In this document: in pieces, positions 1-6,599 of the stretch
How the letters are laid out: every line of letters begins with the position of its first letter
How positions within the stretch are numbered: the first letter of the stretch is position 1
Source: Ilyomonas sp965277535
GTDB taxonomy: Bacteria > Bacteroidota > Bacteroidia > Chitinophagales > Chitinophagaceae
DNA: 64,000 nt
NCBI GenBank assembly: GCA_965277535.1
Contig: OZ255825.1
Span: forward strand, 4,464,001 to 4,528,000
Reading direction: 5' to 3'
Translations under genes and position numbers: made by a program
The notes under the pieces: model-generated
What the model saw: only the letters and a program-made list of their open reading frames with translations
Database searches by the model: none
What the model was told of the DNA's origin: nothing

Positions 1-1
1 A

Positions 2-472
2 CCCTTTATTATCGGGTTTGTTTGTACAGGTTTGATTGTTGTGTATCCAATGCTTTTTTATTCGTTGCAAACAAAACAAACGTTTTATCCTTCTTTGGTC
101 GAAGGGTGCTATTTTTTCACCAACTGGATGTTTACAACTGCTATTGCACTTATGTTTGATATTAAAGATTTTGCTGCCGATCATAACTATCAGCTCAAAA
201 CATTTGTAGTAACCAAAGGCTTGCGGCGTACCCTTTTTTTTATCTTGCTTCCGCTTATAATTGTAAGCTTTATATCTTTTCTTTTGTTTGCCTTACTGGT
301 AAAGTTTTCAGTCCTCCAGATTATCATTAACACCATTCCTTTTTTTTTATTATTCATTTCCGCTGCATCGTTGCGTCGCCGTAAAGGCATTTTGTATTAT
401 TTGATTATCATTGATGGTTTATTACTTGTTAAAGCTCTCTTTGGCATTGCAGCAATGATGTTGGCAAAATAA
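2..472 (+). CDS. UbiA-like prenyltransferase family protein, 5'-truncated by window edge
   Basis: The reading frame is open from the first base, so this is the C-terminal part of a longer gene; the TTG at 32 is not a real start. The visible protein has about four hydrophobic membrane segments. Between the first two is a DIKDFAADHNYQLKT stretch that resembles the second Asp-rich motif of UbiA-type prenyltransferases (DxKDxxxD followed by a Thr-Phe/Val segment), which binds Mg-diphosphate of the polyprenyl donor on the cytoplasmic side. The first Asp motif would lie upstream of the window. The match is to one motif plus topology, so quinone, heme O or another aromatic acceptor cannot be told apart. 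The gene ends 49 bases before the M42 peptidase on the same strand. Confidence 0.55.
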   Translation, partial: PFIIGFVCTGLIVVYPMLFYSLQTKQTFYPSLVEGCYFFTNWMFTTAIALMFDIKDFAADHNYQLKTFVVTKGLRRTLFFILLPLIIVSFISFLLFALLVKFSVLQIIINTIPFFLLFISAASLRRRKGILYYLIIIDGLLLVKALFGIAAMMLAK

Positions 473-521
473 TTCATCACACCTACCTTTGACGGCTTTC
501 AAAAAGTATTAAAATAAAAAT

Positions 522-1640
522 ATGGCGAAACAAAAAGAAGCAACAGAAGAAAAGAAATCTATGCTAACCGAATCATCACTTACCTTCTTAAAAAACTATA
601 TCAACAACGCATCACCAGTTGGCTTTGAAAGCAGCGGACAGCGTTTATGGCTCGATTATCTGAATCCTTATATTCATTCCCATTTTACAGATCCTTATGG
701 AACGGCGGTAGGTGTAATCAATCCAGATGCGCCTTTCAAAGTGGTAATTGAAGCGCATGCTGATGAAATCAGTTGGTTTGTAAATTATATTAATGACCAA
801 GGTTTGATTTATTTAAAAAGAAATGGCGGCGTTGACCATCAGATTGCACCTTCCATGCGCGTTTTGATTTGGGGTAAAAAAGGAGCTGTAAAAGCGGTGT
901 TTGGATGGCCTGCTATTCACACCCGGTTAAGCAACAACGATGCAAAAGAGCCGGTGCCAAAAGTTGAAAACCTGTGGCTTGATTGTGGCGCACGCACAAA
1001 AAAAGAAGTAGAAGAATTGGGCATTCATGTAGGTGCCGTGGTTACTTACCAAGATGGTTTTGATGAACTGTCAAACAACTCATTTATCGGCAGAGCTTTC
1101 GACAACCGTGTGGGCGGATTTATGATTGCTGAAGTGGCGCGTTTGTTAAAAGAAAACAACGTTACGCTGCCCTATGGCTTGTACATTGTAAATGCTGTGC
1201 AGGAAGAAATTGGTTTGCGTGGCGCAGAGATGATTGCAAGGCGCATAAAACCAAACATTGCCATTGTTACCGATGTTACGCACGATACGCAAACGCCCAT
1301 GATAAACAAAATGATGGAAGGCGATATAACCTGCGGAAAAGGACCTTCGTTGGCTTATGGACCCGCTGTACATAACAAGCTTTTGAATTTAGTGCTTGAA
1401 GTGGCAGAAAAGAAAAACATAGCGGTGCAAAACCGAACTGTAAGTCGCAGCACCGGAACAGATACTGACAGCTTTGCGTATGCAAATGACGGTTGCCCAA
1501 GCGTGCTCATTTCAATACCATTGCGCTACATGCACACAACGGTTGAAATGCTTCAAAAAGATGATATTGAAAGTACCATTCGTTTGATGTATGAAACATT
1601 GCTTACACTCACACCAGAAACAGATTTGAATTATTTGTAA
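522..1640 (+). CDS. M42 family metallopeptidase (glutamyl aminopeptidase-like)
   Basis: A 372-residue cytosolic zinc/cobalt aminopeptidase of the M42 family, the usual length, which trims N-terminal residues from peptides as a large oligomer. The dinuclear metal site is fully visible: H79 in EAHADE (with D81), D194 in DNRVGG, the catalytic/metal pair E228-E229 in EEIGLRG, D251 in TDVTHD, and H338 in MHTTVE. TGTDTDSF near residue 310 is also typical of the family. There is no signal peptide. The first ATG is used; the N-terminal 15 residues are Lys/Glu rich and poorly conserved-looking. M42 enzymes are sometimes annotated as 'endoglucanase M' because of early misassignment; nothing here supports cellulase activity. 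A Rho-independent terminator follows at 1671. Confidence 0.93.
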   Translation: MAKQKEATEEKKSMLTESSLTFLKNYINNASPVGFESSGQRLWLDYLNPYIHSHFTDPYGTAVGVINPDAPFKVVIEAHADEISWFVNYINDQGLIYLKRNGGVDHQIAPSMRVLIWGKKGAVKAVFGWPAIHTRLSNNDAKEPVPKVENLWLDCGARTKKEVEELGIHVGAVVTYQDGFDELSNNSFIGRAFDNRVGGFMIAEVARLLKENNVTLPYGLYIVNAVQEEIGLRGAEMIARRIKPNIAIVTDVTHDTQTPMINKMMEGDITCGKGPSLAYGPAVHNKLLNLVLEVAEKKNIAVQNRTVSRSTGTDTDSFAYANDGCPSVLISIPLRYMHTTVEMLQKDDIESTIRLMYETLLTLTPETDLNYL

Positions 1641-1670
1641 CTTTGGTTTTATAATAAAAATTTATCGTTG

Positions 1671-1697
1671 TACCGCGTTTCTTAACGCGGTATTTTT
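1671..1697 (+). terminator. Rho-independent terminator after the M42 peptidase gene
   Basis: Perfect 9-bp stem TACCGCGTT / AACGCGGTA (1671-1679 and 1684-1692), 4-base loop and five T residues at 1693-1697. It lies 30 bases past the stop at 1640 and just before the ATG at 1702, so it separates the peptidase transcript from the following pair. Confidence 0.85.
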
Positions 1698-1701
1698 ATG
1701 T

Positions 1702-2178
1702 ATGTATTTTAAAAAGCTATACAGGCAAACTAGGTTTTGGTTTGTTATCGTTGTTCTGTTTGCAGTAGGGCAATTGTTCATCAATTACAAACATGGCGTT
1801 GAGTTTTCACCGTTCTATCATTATGATATGTTCTCATTACTTTTTACGGCAAAACCAAACTATGAAGCAACCGAAGTAAGCGTAAATGGTGTGCCTTTAC
1901 AGACAAGAAACTTCACACCTAACGGCTGGGACAACATTGTACTGCCCATCATTCAATATCAAAATTCGCAACACTGGAATAGCCAAGTTTACAACACAAC
2001 AATCAAGCGATTGTTATATACAACTGATTCTTCTTTCTATGTAAATCAACTTTCGCAACAACAGTTTGATGCCTGGTACCGGCAGCGCATTATCCGTATG
2101 CTGCATTTATCACAAAATGCAAACGTTCAATACAAAATCATTTCTTATCATCAACAAAACAACGTTCTCTATCGCTGA
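1702..2178 (+). CDS. Hypothetical protein with one N-terminal membrane segment
   Basis: 158 residues that I do not recognise. Residues about 12-30 form one hydrophobic segment (FWFVIVVLFAVGQLFINY) followed by a polar domain rich in Asn, Gln, Tyr and aromatic residues, so it is probably a membrane-anchored protein with its soluble part outside the cytoplasm. Its stop codon overlaps the ATG of the next gene (TGATG at 2176-2180), so the two are very likely translationally coupled and their products may work together. The chosen ATG at 1702 follows a terminator directly; an ATG at 1698 is in another frame and stops after four codons. Confidence 0.72.
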   Translation: MYFKKLYRQTRFWFVIVVLFAVGQLFINYKHGVEFSPFYHYDMFSLLFTAKPNYEATEVSVNGVPLQTRNFTPNGWDNIVLPIIQYQNSQHWNSQVYNTTIKRLLYTTDSSFYVNQLSQQQFDAWYRQRIIRMLHLSQNANVQYKIISYHQQNNVLYR

Positions 2179-3017
2179 TGAAACGTTCATTTCGGCATAC
2201 CATCCTCATTTGGTTTTGCGCTATTTTTTATGTGCTCGCCCTTTTTAAATGGTACAACAACATGTTGCTGTATCAGCAGCAACCCATTTTTATTTATGAT
2301 ACGTTTGATGTGTTCAGTTGGTTGTTTATACAAACCGGCATTCCAAAATGGTTGTTGCTAACAAAGCATTTTTTATTCTTCGATCTTCTTTTTTATACCG
2401 CACCTTTATTGTTGTTAACCACATCTTATGCAAAACAAAAATGGATTTCAATTGCTGCTATTTATGTGTTGATTATAAACTGGATTTATCTCCAATGCTA
2501 TTTTTTGTTTCCCGTCAGTTCATACACCATTTTTGTTGTGTGGCTTCTTTTTCCCATCATTTTCATCCCTAAAAAAGAAGAAACATTTTTTCTGCTCTTT
2601 GATGGCATCCGCTATTTCTTTTTATACTTTTTTGCTTCAGCAGGGATATGGAAAATTGTAAGAGGAAGCGTTTTTAACAAGATTCAGTTAAGTGCTGTTT
2701 TGCTGGAACAACACAAAGAAATGCTTACCAATTCGCCGCATTATTGGCTGTCCCATTTGTATTTGTTTCTTATCAATCATACAACGCTTTCCTATCTTAT
2801 TTACATTGCAGTAACAGTAATGGAGTTAAGCTTTCTCATTGGCTTTTTTACAAAGAGGTTTGACAAATTTCTCATCCTCGTTTACTTCATCTTTTTAATT
2901 GCCGATTATTTTGTTATGCGCATTCCTTACTTTGAAACATTGCCTTTTTTACTTCCGCTTTGTTTTCATTATAAGCCAATCTTAAGACGCAAAAGCGACA
3001 TTCTTTTTTTCAAATGA
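2178..3017 (+). CDS. Multi-pass inner-membrane protein, unknown function
   Basis: 279 residues, strongly hydrophobic and aromatic, with about seven to eight predicted membrane segments separated by short basic loops (for example YAKQKW near residue 90, KKEE near 133, TKRFDK near 237 and the KPILRRKSD tail). The MELSFLIGFFTKRFDK region and the overall spacing are faintly like HTTM/DoxX/MauE-type membrane proteins, but no diagnostic residue lets me assign a family. The start overlaps the stop of the preceding gene by one base (TGATG), which indicates coupling. It ends 30 bases before the amidotransferase gene, which has its own promoter-like element. Confidence 0.75.
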   Translation: MKRSFRHTILIWFCAIFYVLALFKWYNNMLLYQQQPIFIYDTFDVFSWLFIQTGIPKWLLLTKHFLFFDLLFYTAPLLLLTTSYAKQKWISIAAIYVLIINWIYLQCYFLFPVSSYTIFVVWLLFPIIFIPKKEETFFLLFDGIRYFFLYFFASAGIWKIVRGSVFNKIQLSAVLLEQHKEMLTNSPHYWLSHLYLFLINHTTLSYLIYIAVTVMELSFLIGFFTKRFDKFLILVYFIFLIADYFVMRIPYFETLPFLLPLCFHYKPILRRKSDILFFK

Positions 3018-3019
3018 AT

Positions 3020-3028
3020 TAAATTTGC
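3020..3028 (+). promoter_or_regulatory. Bacteroidota -7 promoter element upstream of the amidotransferase gene
   Basis: TAAATTTGC matches the TAnnTTTGC consensus of the primary sigma factor in Bacteroidota and ends 19 bases before the ATG at 3048. No clear -33 TTTG is visible at the expected distance, so this is suggestive only. Confidence 0.5.
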
Positions 3029-3047
3029 AGATTAAATCGTTACCATA

Positions 3048-3872
3048 ATGGAATACAGAATTGCAGTGTTGGATTTAAATAATGGACTCCCAAATCAGGG
3101 AATGCGATGTATCAATGAAATCCTTAACCAGTGGAGTGAAGCGAATCAATACAACATACAAGTAACGGAGTTTGACGTTCGTCAGAAATTGGAACTGCCT
3201 GATTTAAGCTACGATATTTATATATCGAGTGGTGGTCCCGGATCGCCGTTGGAAACTGAAGGAATGGAATGGGACAATCGTTTTGTTGACTGGATACAAT
3301 CGGTTGAAGATTACAATAGCAACGAAGATGCCTTTCCAAAAAAGCATGTGTTTTTTATTTGCCATAGTTTTCAGTTGGCATGTCGTTATTTCAATTTTGC
3401 AACGGTTTGCCGGCGAAACAAAACATCATTTGGCGTGTTTCCGGTTCACATGCTTCCGAGTTCCCTTGATGAGCCTGTGTTTGAAGGTTTAACCGACCCG
3501 TTTTATGCAGTTGACAGCCGCGATTTTCAGGTCATTCAGCCAGATGAAAGCAGGCTGACAGAATTAGGTGGAACAGCGCTGGCGATTGAAAAAGAACGTC
3601 CGCATGTTGCTCATTACGAACGTGCGGTGATGGCAGTGCGTTTCAATCCGTATTTTATCGGCACACAGTTCCATCCGGAAGCCGATGCTGTAGGCATGAG
3701 CATGTATTTGCAACGCGAGGATAAAAAGAAAACCGTAATTGAAAGTGTTGGCGAAGACAAATGGAAAAGCATGATTGAGCAATTGAACGATCCTGATAAA
3801 ATCATGTTCACGCACAATCATATTTTGCCCAATTTTTTAAACATGGCAGTTGAGCAAATGGAAACGGCGTAA
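3048..3872 (+). CDS. Class I glutamine amidotransferase (GMP synthase-like)
   Basis: 274 residues with the class I GATase fold: an SSGGPGSP oxyanion-strand motif near residue 63, nucleophile C105 in FICHSFQLA, and the His-x-Glu pair H209/E211 in QFHPEAD. It therefore should hydrolyse glutamine and deliver ammonia, or act as a related γ-glutamyl hydrolase. No synthetase domain is fused and no known acceptor subunit (GuaA, PurL, CarB, TrpE) is adjacent, so its partner is unknown. The last 60 residues are an extra C-terminal extension beyond the GATase core. It is not PurQ: the order and flanking sequence of the motifs differ. It is preceded by a TAnnTTTGC element and followed by REP-like palindromes and a bidirectional terminator. 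Confidence 0.85.
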   Translation: MEYRIAVLDLNNGLPNQGMRCINEILNQWSEANQYNIQVTEFDVRQKLELPDLSYDIYISSGGPGSPLETEGMEWDNRFVDWIQSVEDYNSNEDAFPKKHVFFICHSFQLACRYFNFATVCRRNKTSFGVFPVHMLPSSLDEPVFEGLTDPFYAVDSRDFQVIQPDESRLTELGGTALAIEKERPHVAHYERAVMAVRFNPYFIGTQFHPEADAVGMSMYLQREDKKKTVIESVGEDKWKSMIEQLNDPDKIMFTHNHILPNFLNMAVEQMETA

Positions 3873-3960
3873 GTTTGTTTTTGCCCTAATTATTCCGTGA
3901 GATTTCGAAATACAGTTTTATGTACCGAGCATTTGTAACTCTTGTTGATCGTCTGTTGCG

Positions 3961-4016
3961 CCTGCCTGTCCGGTAGGCAGGTCGCACTCTTCAACGCCTG
4001 CCTACCGCCAGGCAGG
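3961..4016. repeat. Pair of REP-like GC-rich palindromes
   Basis: Two short palindromes with the same 7-bp arms CCTGCCT / AGGCAGG lie 15 bases apart: 3961-3981 (loop GTCCGGT) and 3997-4016 (loop ACCGCC). The second is almost the reverse complement of the first, so the pair can also fold as one larger hairpin. They stand out as GC-rich in an AT-rich intergenic region between two convergent genes. This is the form of REP-type dispersed elements, but copy number cannot be judged here. Confidence 0.7.
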
Positions 4017-4057
4017 TTCTGAAAAGGCTTGAGCTAAGTGTAGCATCATATCAAAAT

Positions 4058-4118
4058 AAAATCATGCAAAAACAAAAGGCTATCACGTTTGGATAGCCTT
4101 TTGTTTTTGCATGATTTT
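4058..4118. terminator. Bidirectional terminator with a perfect 27-bp stem
   Basis: Arms 4058-4084 and 4092-4118 are perfect reverse complements (27 bp) around a 7-base loop ACGTTTG. The outer part of each arm is A/T-rich, so each strand yields a GC-containing core (GGCTATC / GATAGCC) followed by a T-rich tract. It sits between the convergent amidotransferase (+) and DUF6600-like (-) genes and can stop both. Confidence 0.9.
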
Positions 4119-4126
4119 TTACACTA

Positions 4127-5515
4127 TTAATCTCTTCTTCCGTTATTATTGCCACCACGCGGAGTAGCAGGTTGGCTAAAACTCCTGTTGGGAGGATTGT
4201 TCATCTGCTTCTGCTGAAATTGTTGCTGCCTTTGCTGTTGTTGAAACTGTTGCTGCCTTTGTTGCTGCATCTGCTGACGTTGCACATCCTGTTGGCGTTG
4301 TTGCTGCATTTGCTGATTGCGCTGCTGCATCATTTGCTGGCGCTGCGCTTCCATTTGCTGGCTTCTTTGGTTTATCTGCTGTTGCTGTATTTGCTCACTT
4401 CTGTTATTCATCATTTGCTGGCGCTGCTGTTCCATTTGCTGTTGCCGCTCCTGGTCAAAATTAGGTTGCCCGTTATTCGGCACCCGGTTGTTTTCATTAT
4501 TATTGTTGGTTCCATTTTGTTGTGGACGCTGCATTGGCAACTGCCGTTGCTGTTCATTTGGCTGTGGCTGCTGAACGCCATTCTGCATTGGCTGTTGTCT
4601 GTTGTTAAACGGCTGCTGTCTTACATTATCCTGCGGTGCAGTATTATTCGGCAATCTGTTTGCGCGGTTAATGTTATTGTTAGCTCCATTCCTGCTTACA
4701 GCCGGATTGTACATGTGAATAGCACCCGTTCTATCCTGACCTACATTGTTACGTTGATTAGTGACAACTATATTTTGTGGCTGCACACGCTGTCCCGTGT
4801 AGCTTTCAACTTCAGTTCTTTGCGGCCCTGCAACAAACCTGTTATTATTGATAACAGTGGTGTTGTTGATAATAGTTGTATTTCTAATTATATTGACATT
4901 CTGTGTTCTGTTAACATAGTAGTTGTTGACGTTTCTAAAGCCCATGTAGCGATGAGGCAAAAACACCCAACTTGCTGCCGGAATGCCAAAGCCTACATTA
5001 ACACCAACGCTTAAACCAGGTCCCAACGGTGCCCAGCCATAATAGTCGCCACCAGTGCGCCAGCTAACCCAGGCGGGACCCCATGTGTAACCCGGAACCC
5101 AAAACCAACCATACGCATTATCGAACGACCAACGACCATAATGGAATGGCGCCCAGCCCCAGGCATAATCGGAAACCCATGTCCATCCAAAGCGGGTGTA
5201 AGCCCAATGCCCACCGGTATTATAAGGCTGAAAACCAGCAACATTGCACACCCAAACATTACCATACCCTGGATAATTCATCCAGTTGCCATAGGGAGAT
5301 AAGCTGCTTTGAAAATCATCGTAGTTAACATCCTGATCAGGCGAAATCAAAGCCTGGTCGTTATTGTCGTAATTGCCGTTGTTATCATTGTTTGAATAGG
5401 CACCGTTATCGTTGTTTGGATAATTGGTTTGTGCACAACCAATTTGTGCAAACCCAAAAAAAACCAATACCATCACAGGTACTAATTTCTGCAATCTGTG
5501 TATTCCCTGTTTCAT
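4127..5515 (-). CDS. Secreted W/Y/G-rich and Q/N-rich protein (DUF6600/YXWGXW-like)
   Basis: 462 residues from the ATG at 5515, chosen because it directly precedes a signal peptide (a longer frame opens at 5563). After the signal peptide (…FFGFAQIGCAQT; the Cys gives a poor lipobox) come an N/D-rich linker, then a W/Y/G-rich block at about residues 75-190 with repeated motifs such as YGNWMNY, WAPFHYGRW and WGWAPFHYG. This block is typical of the DUF6600/YXWGXW family. The last ~200 residues are low complexity, mostly Gln, Asn, Arg, Met and Pro (many QQQRQQ/MQQQ runs), and are predicted disordered. Its function is unknown; location is periplasm or cell surface. It lies downstream of an ECF sigma factor on the same strand, with a terminator between them. 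Confidence 0.85.
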   Translation of the reverse strand: MKQGIHRLQKLVPVMVLVFFGFAQIGCAQTNYPNNDNGAYSNNDNNGNYDNNDQALISPDQDVNYDDFQSSLSPYGNWMNYPGYGNVWVCNVAGFQPYNTGGHWAYTRFGWTWVSDYAWGWAPFHYGRWSFDNAYGWFWVPGYTWGPAWVSWRTGGDYYGWAPLGPGLSVGVNVGFGIPAASWVFLPHRYMGFRNVNNYYVNRTQNVNIIRNTTIINNTTVINNNRFVAGPQRTEVESYTGQRVQPQNIVVTNQRNNVGQDRTGAIHMYNPAVSRNGANNNINRANRLPNNTAPQDNVRQQPFNNRQQPMQNGVQQPQPNEQQRQLPMQRPQQNGTNNNNENNRVPNNGQPNFDQERQQQMEQQRQQMMNNRSEQIQQQQINQRSQQMEAQRQQMMQQRNQQMQQQRQQDVQRQQMQQQRQQQFQQQQRQQQFQQKQMNNPPNRSFSQPATPRGGNNNGRRD

Positions 5516-5667
5516 AGTTTTTATTTTATGATTGTGATTATTGTATGTCCATCTGTATGCCAAAAACTAACAGATGTTCTTCATTATATCAGACTTTAAG
5601 TGAACGTAAAGTTTAATGCCGAATTTGTGAAAACAAAAACAATATTCTTAATAAATCATTACAAAAC

Positions 5668-5705
5668 AAAACGGCTTGCTCAGTTCAAGCTGAGCAAGCC
5701 GTTTT
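5668..5705 (-). terminator. Rho-independent terminator after the ECF sigma factor gene
   Basis: Perfect 16-bp stem (5668-5683 and 5690-5705; core CGGCTTGCTCAG) with a 6-base loop. Read on the minus strand it is followed by TTTTGTTTTG. It lies 103 bases beyond the sigma factor stop and upstream of the start of the next minus-strand gene, so the two genes are probably separate transcripts. Confidence 0.88.
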
Positions 5706-5808
5706 AAAGTTTGGCTGTCATCCAGAAATGAATTTGCAACTATGACAACAGGCAAACCGTTAGCTCTTGCAAAATCATACCGGATGACATAACGTAAACC
5801 TTGCTAAT

Positions 5809-6390
5809 TTATAAGGCAATTTGTTTTTCCGTCATCATTTTGCGAAGGTTAATCAATCCGTAACGCATACGTCCCAACGCTGTGTTAATACTACAATTGG
5901 TAAGCCGCGCAATGTCTTTAAAGCTCATATCACCAAAGTGTCGCAACACTATTACTTCACGTTGCTCTTCGGGCAATTTATCAAGCATTGCATACATGGT
6001 ATCATGACTTTGCCGACGCATCATTTTTTGTTCTGCCGTTTCTTCTACTACATTAATCACTTCAAAAATATTCTGGTTGTCTCCGGTTAAAATAGCCGGT
6101 GTCCGTTTTATTTTACGGAAGTGATCCACACACAAATTGTGCGCAATACGCAATGCCCACGGCAGGAACTTTCCTTCTTCGTTGTATCGCTTGTTGCGCA
6201 GCGTATCTATAATGCGGATGAACGTTTCCTGGAACATATCTTCTGCGAGATATTTGTCTTTCACCAAAAACAAAATGGAAGAAAATAACTTGTCTTTGTA
6301 GCGTGCAATCAGCGATTCAAAAGCATACACATTGCCATCCTGAAATGCTAACACCAATTGGGTGTCGGTCATTGAATTGTACAGCTTCAT
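5809..6390 (-). CDS. RNA polymerase sigma factor, ECF (sigma-24) family
   Basis: 193 residues, the usual ECF size. Region 2 spans about residues 10-80: TDTQLVLAFQDGNVYAFESL, then YLAEDMFQETFIRII (core-binding/-10 recognition helix) and WALRIAHNLCVDHFRK. Region 4 spans about 130-185 with LPEEQREVIVLRHFGDMSFKDIA and a recognition helix in NCSINTALGRMRYGLINLRK. No anti-sigma factor (FecR-like or zinc-binding) is next to it, which is unusual for group members controlled by membrane anti-sigmas; it may be regulated by expression level. It is divergent from uvrA across a 209-base intergenic region that should hold both promoters. Several Bacteroidota ECFs of this type act on cell-envelope genes, but no target is shown here. 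Confidence 0.93.
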   Translation of the reverse strand: MKLYNSMTDTQLVLAFQDGNVYAFESLIARYKDKLFSSILFLVKDKYLAEDMFQETFIRIIDTLRNKRYNEEGKFLPWALRIAHNLCVDHFRKIKRTPAILTGDNQNIFEVINVVEETAEQKMMRRQSHDTMYAMLDKLPEEQREVIVLRHFGDMSFKDIARLTNCSINTALGRMRYGLINLRKMMTEKQIAL

Positions 6391-6599
6391 ACAGGTATAA
6401 ACTGAATTTTAAAAAATAAGTAACGTTAAAAAATCTGTGTAAAAACAAATCGGGTAGAAGTTCTGTATAGGCTTTGTACTTTTCGGTTTCGGTTGTGAAA
6501 ATAACACCATTTTTTACGGTGAATGCACTACAATTGTAAAATTAATGCAAATAAAATGATATTTTAATCTTGCTAAATACTTTTTTAATTTTTTGAGGC
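6391..6599. other. Divergent promoter region between the ECF sigma gene and uvrA
   Basis: AT-rich 209 bases with no ORF. A near-consensus -7 element TAATCTTGC lies about 25 bases upstream of uvrA on the plus strand. No SOS box that I can recognise is present. Confidence 0.4.

Noticed and set aside
4200..4460. Possible tandem repeat/CRISPR-like array (repeated TGCTGTTGC strings)
   Set aside because: It is the Gln-rich C-terminal coding region; the units are irregular with no spacers.
4172..5014. 280-residue plus-strand ORF rich in Leu
   Set aside because: Antisense of the Q/N-rich gene; the Leu/Cys runs are just CAG/CAA codons read on the other strand. No start context or homology.
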